Shown here: one piece after another, positions 22,552-31,085 of the stretch | Layout of the letters: each line of letters begins with the position of its first letter | Numbering within the stretch: the stretch's first letter is position 1 | Assembly (NCBI RefSeq): GCF_026015295.1 | Contig: NZ_JAPDUW010000001.1 | Span: forward strand, 3,309,501 to 3,373,500 | DNA from: Segatella copri | Lineage (GTDB): Bacteria > Bacteroidota > Bacteroidia > Bacteroidales > Bacteroidaceae | Reading direction: 5' to 3' | Length of the DNA stretch: 64,000 bases | Made by a program: the position numbers and the translations under genes | The notes under the pieces: model-generated | The model's input: the letters and a program-made list of their open reading frames with translations, nothing else | Told to the model about the DNA's origin: nothing | The model's database searches: none

Positions 22552-24360
22552 ATGCAGATTAATAGTCATCTTTCGGTACTGGTACATAATCTCGCCAAGA
22601 AATGGGGAGAGAAAACTGCTTTAACTTTCAGAAAGTTTGGCAGCGACCAGTGGCAATCGGTTTCATTCAACCTCTTTTCCTTAAGAGTGAAACAAGTGAG
22701 CAATGCCCTCCTGAATCTTGGGGCTAAACCTCTTGACAAAATCGCAGTCTTCTCGCAGAACTGTGTGCATTATCTGTACACCGACTTCGGTGCGTACGGT
22801 ATCAGAGTTACCTCTGTGCCTTTCTATGCCAACAGCAGCGAGCAGCAGATTCAATATATGATTAATGATGCGCAGATTCGCTTCCTCTTTGTTGGCGAAC
22901 AGGAGCAGTATGACAAGGCTCACCGTATCTTTGCCCTCTGTCCATCTCTGGAGCGTATCATCATCTTCGATTCAAGCGTGCGCATCAGTACACATGACCC
23001 TGCAGCCCTCTATTTCAAGGACTTCCTGAAGCTGGGAGAGAATCTTCCTCGTCAGACAGAAGTGGAGGAACTCTACAAGCAGGCAAGTATGGATGATTTG
23101 GCTAATATCCTCTATACCAGTGGAACAACTGGAGATAGCAAGGGCGTGATGCTGACCTATAGCCAGTATTATGCTGCTTTGAAGGCAAACGATGAGTGCA
23201 TTCCTGTTACCGAAAAGGACCGCGTCATCGACTTCCTTCCATTCACCCATATCTTTGAGCGTGGATGGGCATATCTCTGCTTGAGCGAAGGTGCCGAACT
23301 CATCATCAATACTTATCCTCATGAAATTCAGGAGAGTATGAGAGAGATGCATCCTACTTGTATGTGTAGTGTGCCACGTTTCTGGGAGAAGGTTTATATC
23401 GCCGTAAAGGCAAAGATGGATGATGCCGGTCCTATCCAGAAGAAACTCTTCTACCATGCCTTGGCGGTAGGAAAGAAGCGGAATATAGAATATCTGGCAA
23501 ACTGCAAGCGCCCTCCTCTGACCTTGGAGTTGGAATATCAGATTATCAACAAGACCGTTTTGAGCATGGTTCGCAAGCAGTTGGGCTTGGAAAAACCGAA
23601 TATCTTCCCTACAGCGGGTGCTTATGTAAGTCCGGAAGTAGAGGAGTTTGTACATGCCATCGGTATCAATATGGTGGTGGGTTATGGTCTGACCGAGAGT
23701 CTTGCCACCGTATCTTGCGATCATCTCGACAAGAAACGCAGTCTGGGTTCGGTGGGTCGTCCTATCTCCAGCATTCAGGTAAAGATAGGTGAGGATAATG
23801 AGGTGCTCCTCAAGGGCCCTACCATCACTCCGGGATATTATCATCGTGATACCACCAATGCGAAGGCATTCGACAAGGATGGATTCTTCCATACCGGTGA
23901 TGCCGGCTATATGAAGGATGGCGAGCTTTATCTCACCGAGCGTATCAAGGACCTGTTCAAGACATCGAATGGTAAATATATCGCTCCGCAGCAGGTAGAA
24001 TCGTTGCTCCTGGTAGATAAGTTCATCGATCAGGTGGCTGTGATTGCCGACCAGCGCAAGTTCGTATCAGCCCTCGTCGTTCCAGAGTTCCGTCTCGTGG
24101 AGGACTGGGCACGTGAGCATCATATCGCCTTCACCTGCCGTGAAGATTTGTGTGCTAACGAGAAGGTGCAGAAGATGCTGATGGACCGTATCCAGATTCT
24201 CCAGCAAAATCTGGCTTATTATGAGCAGATTAAGCGCATTACCCTCCTGGCTCACCACTTCTCTATGGAGTCGGGTGAGTTGACCAATACCTTGAAGATT
24301 CGCCGCCCTATCATCAACAAGAACTACAAGGCGGAGATTGACAAGATGTATGAGGAGTAA
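22552..24360 (+). CDS. Long-chain acyl-CoA synthetase (AMP-forming, FadD-like)
   Basis: This 602-aa ANL-superfamily enzyme activates fatty acids through acyl-adenylate to acyl-CoA. The P-loop motif ILYTSGTTGDSKGVMLTY, the FLPFTHIFERG segment, the GYGLTES motif and the hinge region with FHTGDAGYMKDGELYLTERIKD are all present, followed by GKYIAPQQVESLL. The start at 22552 (MQINSHLSVLV) is set by the promoter just upstream. No membrane segment is seen, so it probably works at the inner face of the membrane on exogenous or recycled fatty acids. Confidence 0.92.
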   Translation: MQINSHLSVLVHNLAKKWGEKTALTFRKFGSDQWQSVSFNLFSLRVKQVSNALLNLGAKPLDKIAVFSQNCVHYLYTDFGAYGIRVTSVPFYANSSEQQIQYMINDAQIRFLFVGEQEQYDKAHRIFALCPSLERIIIFDSSVRISTHDPAALYFKDFLKLGENLPRQTEVEELYKQASMDDLANILYTSGTTGDSKGVMLTYSQYYAALKANDECIPVTEKDRVIDFLPFTHIFERGWAYLCLSEGAELIINTYPHEIQESMREMHPTCMCSVPRFWEKVYIAVKAKMDDAGPIQKKLFYHALAVGKKRNIEYLANCKRPPLTLELEYQIINKTVLSMVRKQLGLEKPNIFPTAGAYVSPEVEEFVHAIGINMVVGYGLTESLATVSCDHLDKKRSLGSVGRPISSIQVKIGEDNEVLLKGPTITPGYYHRDTTNAKAFDKDGFFHTGDAGYMKDGELYLTERIKDLFKTSNGKYIAPQQVESLLLVDKFIDQVAVIADQRKFVSALVVPEFRLVEDWAREHHIAFTCREDLCANEKVQKMLMDRIQILQQNLAYYEQIKRITLLAHHFSMESGELTNTLKIRRPIINKNYKAEIDKMYEE

Positions 24361-24398
24361 TCTAAAGTTTAAAGTTAAAAGTTTATAGTTAAGAGTTA

Positions 24399-25526
24399 AT
24401 GATTACAGCTGACCAGTTGAAGGATGTGATGGACAGAGCTGACGCTCTGCATCACTATCTCAATATAGACCAGAAGAAAGTAGAATTCGAAGAGGAGCAG
24501 CTCCGCACCCAGGCTCCTGACTTTTGGGAAGACCCGAAGTATGCACAGGAGCAGATGAAGAAGGTGAAGGGCATCCAGAAATGGCTCGACGGCTACAAGA
24601 CCGTGCGTCTTTATGCCGACGAACTGCAGCTTGCCTTCGACTTCTATAAAGACGAAATGGTAACCGAGGAAGAGGTGGATGCCGATTATGCCAAGGCGAT
24701 CAAAGCCATCGAAGACTTGGAGTTGAAGAACATGCTTCGCCAGAAGGAAGACCCGATGGACTGCGTGCTCAAGATTAATTCCGGTGCCGGTGGTACAGAA
24801 AGCCAGGACTGGGCACAGATGCTGATGCGTATGTATATGCGCTGGGCTGAGGCTCATGGCTACAAGGTAACCATCACCGATATGCAGGAAGGCGATGAGG
24901 CTGGTATCAAGAGCGTCACCATGACCATTGAGGGCGGCGAGTACGCTTATGGTTATCTGAAGAGCGAGAACGGTGTGCACCGACTGGTGCGTGTTTCTCC
25001 TTTCAATGCCCAGGGCAAGCGAATGACCAGTTTCGCCAGTGTCTTCGTAACTCCGCTGGTAGATGATACCATCGAGGTATATGTTGACCCAGCCAAGCTC
25101 TCCTGGGATACCTTCCGTTCGAGTGGTGCCGGTGGTCAGAATGTGAATAAGGTTGAATCCGGTGTCCGTCTGCGTTATTGGTATACTGACCCTGATACAG
25201 GCGAGGAAGAAGAAATCCTCATCGAGAACACCGAGACCCGTGACCAGCCAAAGAACCGTGCCAAGGCATTGTTGCTCTTGAAGAGCCAACTCTACGACCG
25301 CGCCATGAAGAAGCGTCTGGAGGCTAAGGCTAAGATTGAGGCTGGTAAGAAGAAGATAGAGTGGGGAAGCCAGATTAGAAGTTATGTCTTCGACGACCGT
25401 CGTGTGAAAGACCACCGTACCAACTATCAGACATCGGATGTAGATGGCGTGATGGACGGCAAGATAGATGATTTCATCAAGGCATACCTGATGGAGTTCC
25501 CTACGAATGATGACGAACAACAATAA
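24399..25526 (+). CDS. prfB: Peptide chain release factor 2
   Basis: This 375-aa protein recognises UGA and UAA. The anticodon-like tripeptide SPF is at 200-202 (LVRVSPFNAQGKR) and the catalytic GGQ at 245-247 (SSGAGGQNVNKV). The frame is continuous from ATG to stop: at the place where many RF2 genes carry a programmed +1 frameshift (after about codon 25, YL-UGA), this gene reads HYLNIDQKK with no in-frame UGA. It therefore lacks frameshift autoregulation. A 49-aa membrane protein and a CYTH gene follow closely. Confidence 0.96.
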   Translation: MITADQLKDVMDRADALHHYLNIDQKKVEFEEEQLRTQAPDFWEDPKYAQEQMKKVKGIQKWLDGYKTVRLYADELQLAFDFYKDEMVTEEEVDADYAKAIKAIEDLELKNMLRQKEDPMDCVLKINSGAGGTESQDWAQMLMRMYMRWAEAHGYKVTITDMQEGDEAGIKSVTMTIEGGEYAYGYLKSENGVHRLVRVSPFNAQGKRMTSFASVFVTPLVDDTIEVYVDPAKLSWDTFRSSGAGGQNVNKVESGVRLRYWYTDPDTGEEEEILIENTETRDQPKNRAKALLLLKSQLYDRAMKKRLEAKAKIEAGKKKIEWGSQIRSYVFDDRRVKDHRTNYQTSDVDGVMDGKIDDFIKAYLMEFPTNDDEQQ

Positions 25527-25547
25527 TAATCTAAAAAATATACGACT

Positions 25548-25697
25548 ATGAGTGGAAATAAAGACTTAAGAAGAGCCAAACATGAGGCTTATCAGAAGAA
25601 ACAGGCTGCAAAAGGCGAGAAAGTAATCAAGTGGATATTTATAGGATTGATAGTCCTCGGTATTCTTTTTGCCATTTATGCAACAACATTAGTATAA
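25548..25697 (+). CDS. 49-aa single-span membrane protein
   Basis: The frame reads MSGNKDLRRAKHEAYQKKQA, then a basic linker, then one hydrophobic helix (WIFIGLIVLGILFAIYA). It begins 21 nt after prfB and stops 4 nt before the CYTH gene, so it is very likely translated as part of that operon. The basic N-terminus suggests it faces the cytoplasm. I do not recognise a named family; the placement and clean codon structure support it as real. Confidence 0.75.
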   Translation: MSGNKDLRRAKHEAYQKKQAAKGEKVIKWIFIGLIVLGILFAIYATTLV

Positions 25698-25701
25698 AAC
25701 A

Positions 25702-26202
25702 ATGAGTGGATTAGAGATAGAAAGAAAATTCCTCGTTAAGAAGGGCGACGCTTACAAAAGCGCCGCCTTTTCTTCTAGTCATATCCAGCAGGGATATATT
25801 CCTGCCGAGGGGGCTACGGTGCGGGTTCGCACACGGGACGAGAAGGCTTACCTTACCATTAAGGGCAAGTCGGTAAATGGCGGCATGACCCGCTATGAGT
25901 TTGAAAAGGAGATAACGATGGACGAGGCGCAGCATCTTCTGCAACTTTGTCAGGGCGGCGTCATCGATAAGCGTCGCTATCTGGTGAAAAGTGGCAGTCA
26001 TACCTTCGAGGTAGATGAGTTCTATGGCGATAATGAAGGTCTGGTCATGGCAGAGGTGGAGTTGGCTAGCGAGACTGAAGCCTATGAGAAACCTGATTTC
26101 ATCGGTATGGAGGTAACAGGCGACAAGCGATTCTACAATTCGCATCTCTTGGGCAATCCTTTCTCGAAGTGGCGTGATACCTTGCCGGCTGAATATCGTT
26201 AG
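25702..26202 (+). CDS. CYTH domain protein (triphosphate tunnel enzyme)
   Basis: This 166-aa protein has the diagnostic N-terminal ExExK motif as LEIERKFLV, then TVRVRTRDEKAYLTIKGK and YEFEKEI. Later strands EVDEFYGDNEGLVMAEVEL and GMEVTGDKRFYNSHL complete the tunnel with its acidic and basic residues. Bacterial members are mostly inorganic triphosphatases; some make cyclic AMP, so the exact reaction is not settled by sequence alone. It is in an operon with prfB and the 49-aa protein. Confidence 0.9.
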   Translation: MSGLEIERKFLVKKGDAYKSAAFSSSHIQQGYIPAEGATVRVRTRDEKAYLTIKGKSVNGGMTRYEFEKEITMDEAQHLLQLCQGGVIDKRRYLVKSGSHTFEVDEFYGDNEGLVMAEVELASETEAYEKPDFIGMEVTGDKRFYNSHLLGNPFSKWRDTLPAEYR

Positions 26203-26313
26203 AAAATGTATTGAAAAAGTCATTTCTGCGTCCTAAAACAGACTAAATAGCATAAATATTACTAAATTTGTGTTTTTGCTTTCAAATAATTCATATATTT
26301 CAGAATTATTTTA

Positions 26314-26321
26314 TAATTTTG
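26314..26321 (+). promoter_or_regulatory. -7 element upstream of the first symporter gene
   Basis: TAATTTTG fits TAnnTTTG, 48 nt before the start codon. No exact -33 TTTG is seen. Confidence 0.5.
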
Positions 26322-26368
26322 CACGAAGAAAAATTAAAAAGTAAGAAATTAGTAATAGAAAGATAGAA

Positions 26369-27733
26369 ATGACAGATTCAAATAGAGGAAGTTTTGGTAG
26401 CAAGATTGGATTGATTCTTGCTACAGCAGGTGGCGCCGTAGGTTTGGGTAACGTATGGCGCTTCCCTTATATGGCTGGTCAGGAAGGTGGCGCAGCCTTT
26501 ATTCTGGTATACATCGGAAGTGTGCTCCTGTTGGGCATTCCATGTATGATTTCTGAGTTTATCATCGGCCGTCATGGTGCCTCTAATACCGCACGTGCCT
26601 ATACCAAACTCTCTAATGGTACGGCTTGGAAGTGGGTAGGCTATCTTGAGGTGCTTACCGGTTTTCTGATTACGGGCTATTATGCGGTGGTTTCGGGCTG
26701 GTGTCTGCAGTATGTCTATGCCAGCATCATGGGCGAACTGCATGGTGACCCTACCTTTGTGGCGAATTACTTCAAGGAGTTTTCTTCTGATCCTGTGCGT
26801 CCGGTTATGTGGACGGTAGCGATATTCCTGATTTGTCATTTCGTGATTATTCATGGTGTGCGCGGCGGTATAGAGAAGGCTTCTAAGGTGATGATGCCTC
26901 TCCTGTTCATCCTGCTTTTGATCATTGTGGTAGCAGCCTGTCTGTTGCCGGATGCAGGTAAGGGCGTGGAGTTCCTGTTGAAGCCTGATTTCGGAAAGGT
27001 AGACAGAAACGTGTTCCTGAATGCCTTGGGACAGTCGTTCTATTCTATGAGTATCGGTATGGGCTGTATCTGTACCTATGCTTCTTACTTCAGCCGTCAG
27101 ACCAATCTCTTCAAGAGTGCTTTGCAGATTTCCATCATCGATTTGCTGGTAGCAGTACTGGCTGGTCTGATGATTTTCCCTGCAGCCTTCTCTGTAGGTG
27201 TATCACCGGATAGTGGTCCTTCGCTCATCTTCATTACTTTGCCGAATGTCTTTAATCAGGCGTTTGCATCGTTACCTGTATTGGGATGGATCATCTCGCT
27301 GCTTTTCTACGTATTGCTGTCGGTAGCTGCCTTGACCTCGCTGATGTCACTTCATGAAGTGAATACTTCTTTCTTCTACGAGGAGTTGAAGATAGACCGC
27401 AAGAAGGGTGCTACCATCGTTACGGTTTCCTGTGCCATCATCGGAGCCTTCTGTTCGCTCTCTTTGGGTGCAACAGATAAGCTTTCGTTCTTCGGAAAGG
27501 CGCTGTTCGATTGGTTCGACTTTGTTACGGGTCAGATATTCCTTCCTCTGGCAGGATTCCTTACCTGCCTGTTCCTGGGCTGGTATGTACCTAAGCAGAT
27601 CGTACAGGATGAGTTTACGAACTGGGGAACCTTGAAGGGCCGTCTCTTCGGTATCTATCTCTTCCTGATTAAGTTCGTTTGTCCTGTCCTCATCTTCCTG
27701 GTATTCCTGAACCAGTTTGGTGTCTTCGGATAA
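26369..27733 (+). CDS. Sodium:neurotransmitter symporter family transporter
   Basis: This 454-aa NSS (SNF/LeuT-fold) transporter has about 11-12 membrane helices. The TM1 signature AVGLGNVWRFPYMAGQ, with GGAVGLGN forming part of the Na+ and substrate site, is intact. ISEFIIGRHG follows at TM2. Bacterial relatives such as LeuT, MhsT and TnaT co-transport amino acids with Na+; the substrate here is not predictable from what I can see. The C-terminal half has DSGPSLIFITLPNVF. A paralogue with many identical stretches follows after 94 nt. Confidence 0.92.
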   Translation: MTDSNRGSFGSKIGLILATAGGAVGLGNVWRFPYMAGQEGGAAFILVYIGSVLLLGIPCMISEFIIGRHGASNTARAYTKLSNGTAWKWVGYLEVLTGFLITGYYAVVSGWCLQYVYASIMGELHGDPTFVANYFKEFSSDPVRPVMWTVAIFLICHFVIIHGVRGGIEKASKVMMPLLFILLLIIVVAACLLPDAGKGVEFLLKPDFGKVDRNVFLNALGQSFYSMSIGMGCICTYASYFSRQTNLFKSALQISIIDLLVAVLAGLMIFPAAFSVGVSPDSGPSLIFITLPNVFNQAFASLPVLGWIISLLFYVLLSVAALTSLMSLHEVNTSFFYEELKIDRKKGATIVTVSCAIIGAFCSLSLGATDKLSFFGKALFDWFDFVTGQIFLPLAGFLTCLFLGWYVPKQIVQDEFTNWGTLKGRLFGIYLFLIKFVCPVLIFLVFLNQFGVFG

Positions 27734-27827
27734 AGTATTTGTAATCGGATATAACTATATATAATAAGGTGTAGCATCTGCCGTTTCGTCGGAAAACAAC
27801 AAACACTACACATTAAAGATTTAGATA

Positions 27828-29183
27828 ATGGAAACAAGAGGAAATTTTGGTAGTAAGTTGGGCGTTATTCTTGCCACAGCCGGCTCGGCAGTCGGTTTGG
27901 GTAATGTGTGGCGTTTCCCTTATATGGCAGGTCAGAATGGTGGTGCCGCCTTCATTCTCATCTATTTGGTATGTATCATCCTGCTCGGATTGCCTGGCAT
28001 GATGAGTGAATTCATCATCGGCCGTCATTCTGCATCCAATGCAGCCCGAGCTTATACCAATCTGGGAAAGCATAAGGCTTGGGGGGCTTTGGGCTTGATG
28101 GGTATCATCACCTCTATGATTATCCTGGGTTTCTATGCCGTAGTGGCTGGCTGGTGTCTGCAGTATCTCTATGCCAGTATCATGGGCGGTGTTCATGGCG
28201 ACGCAGAGTATGTGAAGACCTATTTCCAGACCTTTTCAGCCGATCCTATCCGCCCAACCTTATGGGCAGTAGGTTTTATCCTGCTTACCCACATGGTTGT
28301 AGTGCGCGGTGTGCGCAATGGTATAGAGAAAGCATCCAAGATTCTGATGCCGATGCTCTTCTTCCTGTTGATTGTGATTGTGATTGCTTCCTGCTCTCTG
28401 CCGGGAGCGATGAAAGGAGTGGAGTTCCTGCTGAAGCCGGATTTCTCTAAGGTAGATGAAAACGTGTTGCTCGAAGCGCTGGGACAGGCGTTCTTCTCTT
28501 TGAGTATGGGTACGGCATGTCTGTGTACTTATGCCTCTTACTTCAACAGACAGACCAATCTCTTGAAGTCGGCTACTCAGATTGTGACCATTGATACGGT
28601 AATCGCCGTATTGGCAGGTTTGATGATATTCCCTGCAGCCTTCTCGGTAGGTGTGCAGCCAGACAGCGGTCCTTCGCTCATCTTCATTACCTTGCCAAAC
28701 GTATTCCAGGAGGCTTTCGGTAACATGCCGGTTGTCGGTTATGTGATTTCGGTGTTGTTCTATGCCTTGCTTGTATTGGCAGCCCTGACTTCTACCATCT
28801 CGATGCACGAGATAGGTACCGCCTTTATTTATGAGGAGGGTAAGATAAGCCGTGCCAAGGGAGCCTGGTTCGAGACCATCGTTTGCAGCATCATAGCCGT
28901 ATTCTGCTCGCTCTCTCAGGGTGCCGTACCTGATTTGGGTTTCTTCGGCAAGGATTTCCTGAGCAATTGTGACAACTTTACTGCCCAGCTGCTCATGCCG
29001 TTGAGTTCATTCATCACCTGTCTGTTCCTGGGATGGTATGTGCCAAAGAAGATTGTGCGTGATGAGTTTACTAACTGGGGAACCTTGAAGGGAACTCTCT
29101 TCCCAGTCTTCCTGTTCACCATCCGTTTTATCTGTCCAATCTGTATTTTCCTTATCTTCCTGCACCAGTTTGGTGTCATTTAG
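27828..29183 (+). CDS. Sodium:neurotransmitter symporter family transporter, paralogue
   Basis: This 451-aa protein is a close paralogue of the preceding one, with the same AVGLGNVWRFPYMAGQ signature, SEFIIGRHSASNAARAY, PDSGPSLIFITLPNVF and a shared end VPKKIVRDEFTNWGTLKG. The tandem arrangement points to duplication followed by divergence, perhaps in substrate range. I see no strong promoter in the 94-nt gap, so the two are probably co-transcribed. Confidence 0.92.
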   Translation: METRGNFGSKLGVILATAGSAVGLGNVWRFPYMAGQNGGAAFILIYLVCIILLGLPGMMSEFIIGRHSASNAARAYTNLGKHKAWGALGLMGIITSMIILGFYAVVAGWCLQYLYASIMGGVHGDAEYVKTYFQTFSADPIRPTLWAVGFILLTHMVVVRGVRNGIEKASKILMPMLFFLLIVIVIASCSLPGAMKGVEFLLKPDFSKVDENVLLEALGQAFFSLSMGTACLCTYASYFNRQTNLLKSATQIVTIDTVIAVLAGLMIFPAAFSVGVQPDSGPSLIFITLPNVFQEAFGNMPVVGYVISVLFYALLVLAALTSTISMHEIGTAFIYEEGKISRAKGAWFETIVCSIIAVFCSLSQGAVPDLGFFGKDFLSNCDNFTAQLLMPLSSFITCLFLGWYVPKKIVRDEFTNWGTLKGTLFPVFLFTIRFICPICIFLIFLHQFGVI

Positions 29184-29190
29184 CAAAACT

Positions 29191-29256
29191 GGCAAACTTG
29201 CAGACAGGCACCGGCAAACTTGCAGACAGGCTATCTTGCCCCTAGTAGGCAAGATA
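29191..29256. repeat. Short direct repeat and stem-loop between convergent genes
   Basis: GGCAAACTTGCAGACAGGC occurs twice in tandem (from 29191 and 29213). It is followed by TATCTTGCC, loop, GGCAAGATA (29232-29256), which overlaps the stop codon of the minus-strand gene. It is possibly a weak bidirectional terminator; there is no T-run. Confidence 0.6.
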
Positions 29257-30174
29257 CGGCTTGATTCTTTCTATTTCGGCAGGTGGAAAGTCTTTGAGGA
29301 GACGCAGCTCTTCAGCACTTTTCAGCGGACCATGGGTTCTGCGGTAGTTTACGATTTCCTTTGCTTGGTAAAAGTCCAGGTAAGGATGTTTGCGCAGTTC
29401 GGCTAAACTGAGCTGGTTGACATTCATTTTCCGGATATGTTTTGCATCAATATTCATATAGTGGAGGGCTGTCTCGGGCACGCCTTCCACTTCTTGTATC
29501 TGGCTCATGGAAACAAAACCGCCTAAACGCTCTCTGTAACGGATGATGCTTCTGGCATAGTAAGAGCCTATGCCGGGAATTTTCTGCAGTTCGGTCGTAT
29601 CAGCAGAATTGATGTTGATATACTGACCTTCTCTCAGTTTTCGTGGATAACTGTATTGGGTAGTGTCTTTCTTCCTTTCTTCTCTGGTTCTTATAGCCGT
29701 CTCTTGATAGCCGTAGTTGTATCTTTCTCTTGGGTAAAAGTTGGCAGCCGGCTGGTAGTCTTTACCAATTCTGATAAAGGGCAGCAGTTTTTCGAATTGC
29801 TTCTTGGTTAGTCCGTAAACCCGTGCAAAGTCTCTAGGTGTCCTGAAGATACCTCCTTTATTTCGATATTTGATGATGTTTCTGGCTTGCCATGATTCCA
29901 GTCCCAGCCGTTGGAAATCAGATTGGCTTGCCGTATTGGGGTCAAAGGCGAATACTTCGCTCGACTGAAGTCCTTCGTCATAATAGCCTGGCTGTTGCCG
30001 CGTGGCATGTCTGATGATACTATCGTTATGGGCTTGTTGCTTTTCTGATGGCATGGTTTCTTTAGAACCTACAATGAAAATCATTGTGGTACTGACAACG
30101 AGCAGGGTCAGGATTACGAGTAATGCTCGCCGTTCATGGTAATTGATATAAAAAAAATCCTTTAAAAACTTCAT
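29242..30174 (-). CDS. Membrane-anchored helix-hairpin-helix (ComEA-like) protein
   Basis: The start at 30174 (MKFLKDFFYINYHERRALLV) gives 310 aa. Longer frames would cross the tRNA-Pro gene. An N-terminal membrane helix (ALLVILTLLVVSTTMIFIVG) is followed by three or four helix-hairpin-helix units: QSDFQRLGLESWQARNIIKY, NINSADTTELQKIPGIGSYY and the last unit with YLDFYQAKEIVNYRRTHG. HhH domains bind DNA non-specifically; in ComEA they take up transforming DNA. Here it is exported or membrane-bound; a competence role is possible but not shown, and related Bacteroidota proteins are simply called HhH proteins. Confidence 0.85.
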   Translation of the reverse strand: MKFLKDFFYINYHERRALLVILTLLVVSTTMIFIVGSKETMPSEKQQAHNDSIIRHATRQQPGYYDEGLQSSEVFAFDPNTASQSDFQRLGLESWQARNIIKYRNKGGIFRTPRDFARVYGLTKKQFEKLLPFIRIGKDYQPAANFYPRERYNYGYQETAIRTREERKKDTTQYSYPRKLREGQYININSADTTELQKIPGIGSYYARSIIRYRERLGGFVSMSQIQEVEGVPETALHYMNIDAKHIRKMNVNQLSLAELRKHPYLDFYQAKEIVNYRRTHGPLKSAEELRLLKDFPPAEIERIKPYLAY

Positions 30175-30209
30175 AGGCTTACGGATTTTAAGTCTATATG
30201 ATTGTTTAG

Positions 30210-30282
30210 TCGGGATTACTGGACTCGAACCAGCGACCTCATCGTCCCGAACGACGTGCGCTACCAACTGCGCTAAATCCCG
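30210..30282 (-). tRNA. tRNA-Pro (anticodon CGG)
   Basis: On the minus strand the acceptor CGGGATT pairs with AATCCCG. The D-arm is GCGCAGTTGGTAGCGC, the anticodon stem-loop CGTCG TTCGGGA CGATG gives CGG, and the T-arm is CTGG TTCGAGT CCAG. The discriminator is A, and CCA is not encoded. It lies 35 nt upstream of the HhH gene on the same strand and may share its promoter. Confidence 0.95.
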
Positions 30283-30292
30283 ATATCTGCTG

Positions 30293-30300
30293 CAAAGGTA
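30293..30300 (-). promoter_or_regulatory. -7 element for tRNA-Pro
   Basis: TACCTTTG on the minus strand, 10 nt before the mature 5' end of the tRNA. The nearest TTTG is 23 nt further upstream. Confidence 0.6.
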
Positions 30301-30370
30301 CATTAAATAATGGACAACACCAACAAAAATAGACTTTTTTATCTTTTTTTGAAAGAAATTTCCCGAAAAA

Positions 30371-30402
30371 TTTGCAGGAACCAGAAAAAAGTATTACCTT
30401 TG
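30371..30402 (+). promoter_or_regulatory. tRNA-Phe promoter (TTTG, 20 nt, TACCTTTG)
   Basis: An exact -33 TTTG (30371-30374) and -7 TACCTTTG (30395-30402), 35 nt before the tRNA. Confidence 0.8.
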
Positions 30403-30437
30403 CACCCGCAAATGATAAATCGCGATTTGTGAAAGTT

Positions 30438-30510
30438 GGTGCCATAGCTCAGTTGGTAGAGCAAAGGACTGAAAATCCTTGTGTCCCCGGTTCGATTCCT
30501 GGTGGTACCA
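30438..30510 (+). tRNA. tRNA-Phe (anticodon GAA)
   Basis: The acceptor GGTGCCA pairs with TGGTACC (one G-T pair). The D-arm is GCTCAGTTGGTAGAGC, the anticodon arm AAGGA CTGAAAA TCCTT gives GAA, and the T-arm is CCCGG TTCGATT CCTGG. The discriminator is A, and CCA is not encoded. Confidence 0.96.
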
Positions 30511-30520
30511 CTTCTTTATG

Positions 30521-30557
30521 AGACTGAATCTTCGTAACAGGATTCAGTCTTTTTTTA
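30521..30557 (+). terminator. Intrinsic terminator of tRNA-Phe
   Basis: AGACTGAATC and GATTCAGTCT form a 10-bp stem around a 10-nt loop, followed by seven T. Confidence 0.9.
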
Positions 30558-30648
30558 TGCCCTTTTTTATAATACTCCATTTTACACTTATGAAAACGTT
30601 TGCGTATGAAAAATGCGCCAGGATGTTTTATAATAGCTATTTTTTCAC

Positions 30649-30656
30649 TACTTTTG
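30649..30656 (+). promoter_or_regulatory. -7 element of the pectate lyase operon
   Basis: TACTTTTG matches TAnnTTTG, 54 nt before the first start codon. There is no exact -33. Confidence 0.5.
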
Positions 30657-30710
30657 CATTGTAAAATTCAAAAACAAACCAAAAAATAAATCTAACAAAC
30701 ATTCATTAAA

Positions 30711-31067
30711 ATGAAAAAAGCTTATTTGTTATTCTTGGCTGCAATGTTGTCTACGGCTGTATTTGCCGGCAGCAAACAGACGGTTAAGATTGATGGTCAG
30801 GTCATAGAAAAGACTGTCTCAGAGATTACCTTCGATGGCGACAATGTCGTTCTTCAGTATTCAGATAATACATCTGATCAGGCAGATATGTCGCTCGTAA
30901 CCCTTTCTTTCACTTATCAAACTACCGGCATCAGTCAGGTAGAAGGCATTAAGCAGGCATTGCAAGGTAAGGTTTATAACCTTCAGGGCCAGTGTGTAGG
31001 TAAATCCCCTAAGGGTTTATCTAAGGGTGTTTATATGATTAATGGTAAGAAAGTAATCATCAAATAA
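30711..31067 (+). CDS. Small exported protein with C-terminal sorting-like tail
   Basis: This 118-aa protein has a signal peptide (MKKAYLLFLAAMLSTAVFAG). The C-terminal segment GKVYNLQGQCVGKSPKGLSK, ending KGVYMINGKKVIIK, is a pattern common at the ends of secreted Prevotella proteins and resembles a type IX-type tail. The middle (TVSEITFDGDNVVLQYSDN) has a beta-rich look like the N-terminus of the next protein. The function is unknown. It lies 18 nt upstream of the pectate lyase and is probably co-translated with it. Confidence 0.75.
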   Translation: MKKAYLLFLAAMLSTAVFAGSKQTVKIDGQVIEKTVSEITFDGDNVVLQYSDNTSDQADMSLVTLSFTYQTTGISQVEGIKQALQGKVYNLQGQCVGKSPKGLSKGVYMINGKKVIIK

Positions 31068-31085
31068 AATAAGGAGGATTGAACA

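Noticed and set aside
24396..25523. 375-codon frame antisense to prfB
   Set aside because: It is an exact shadow of a strongly conserved gene; no family features.
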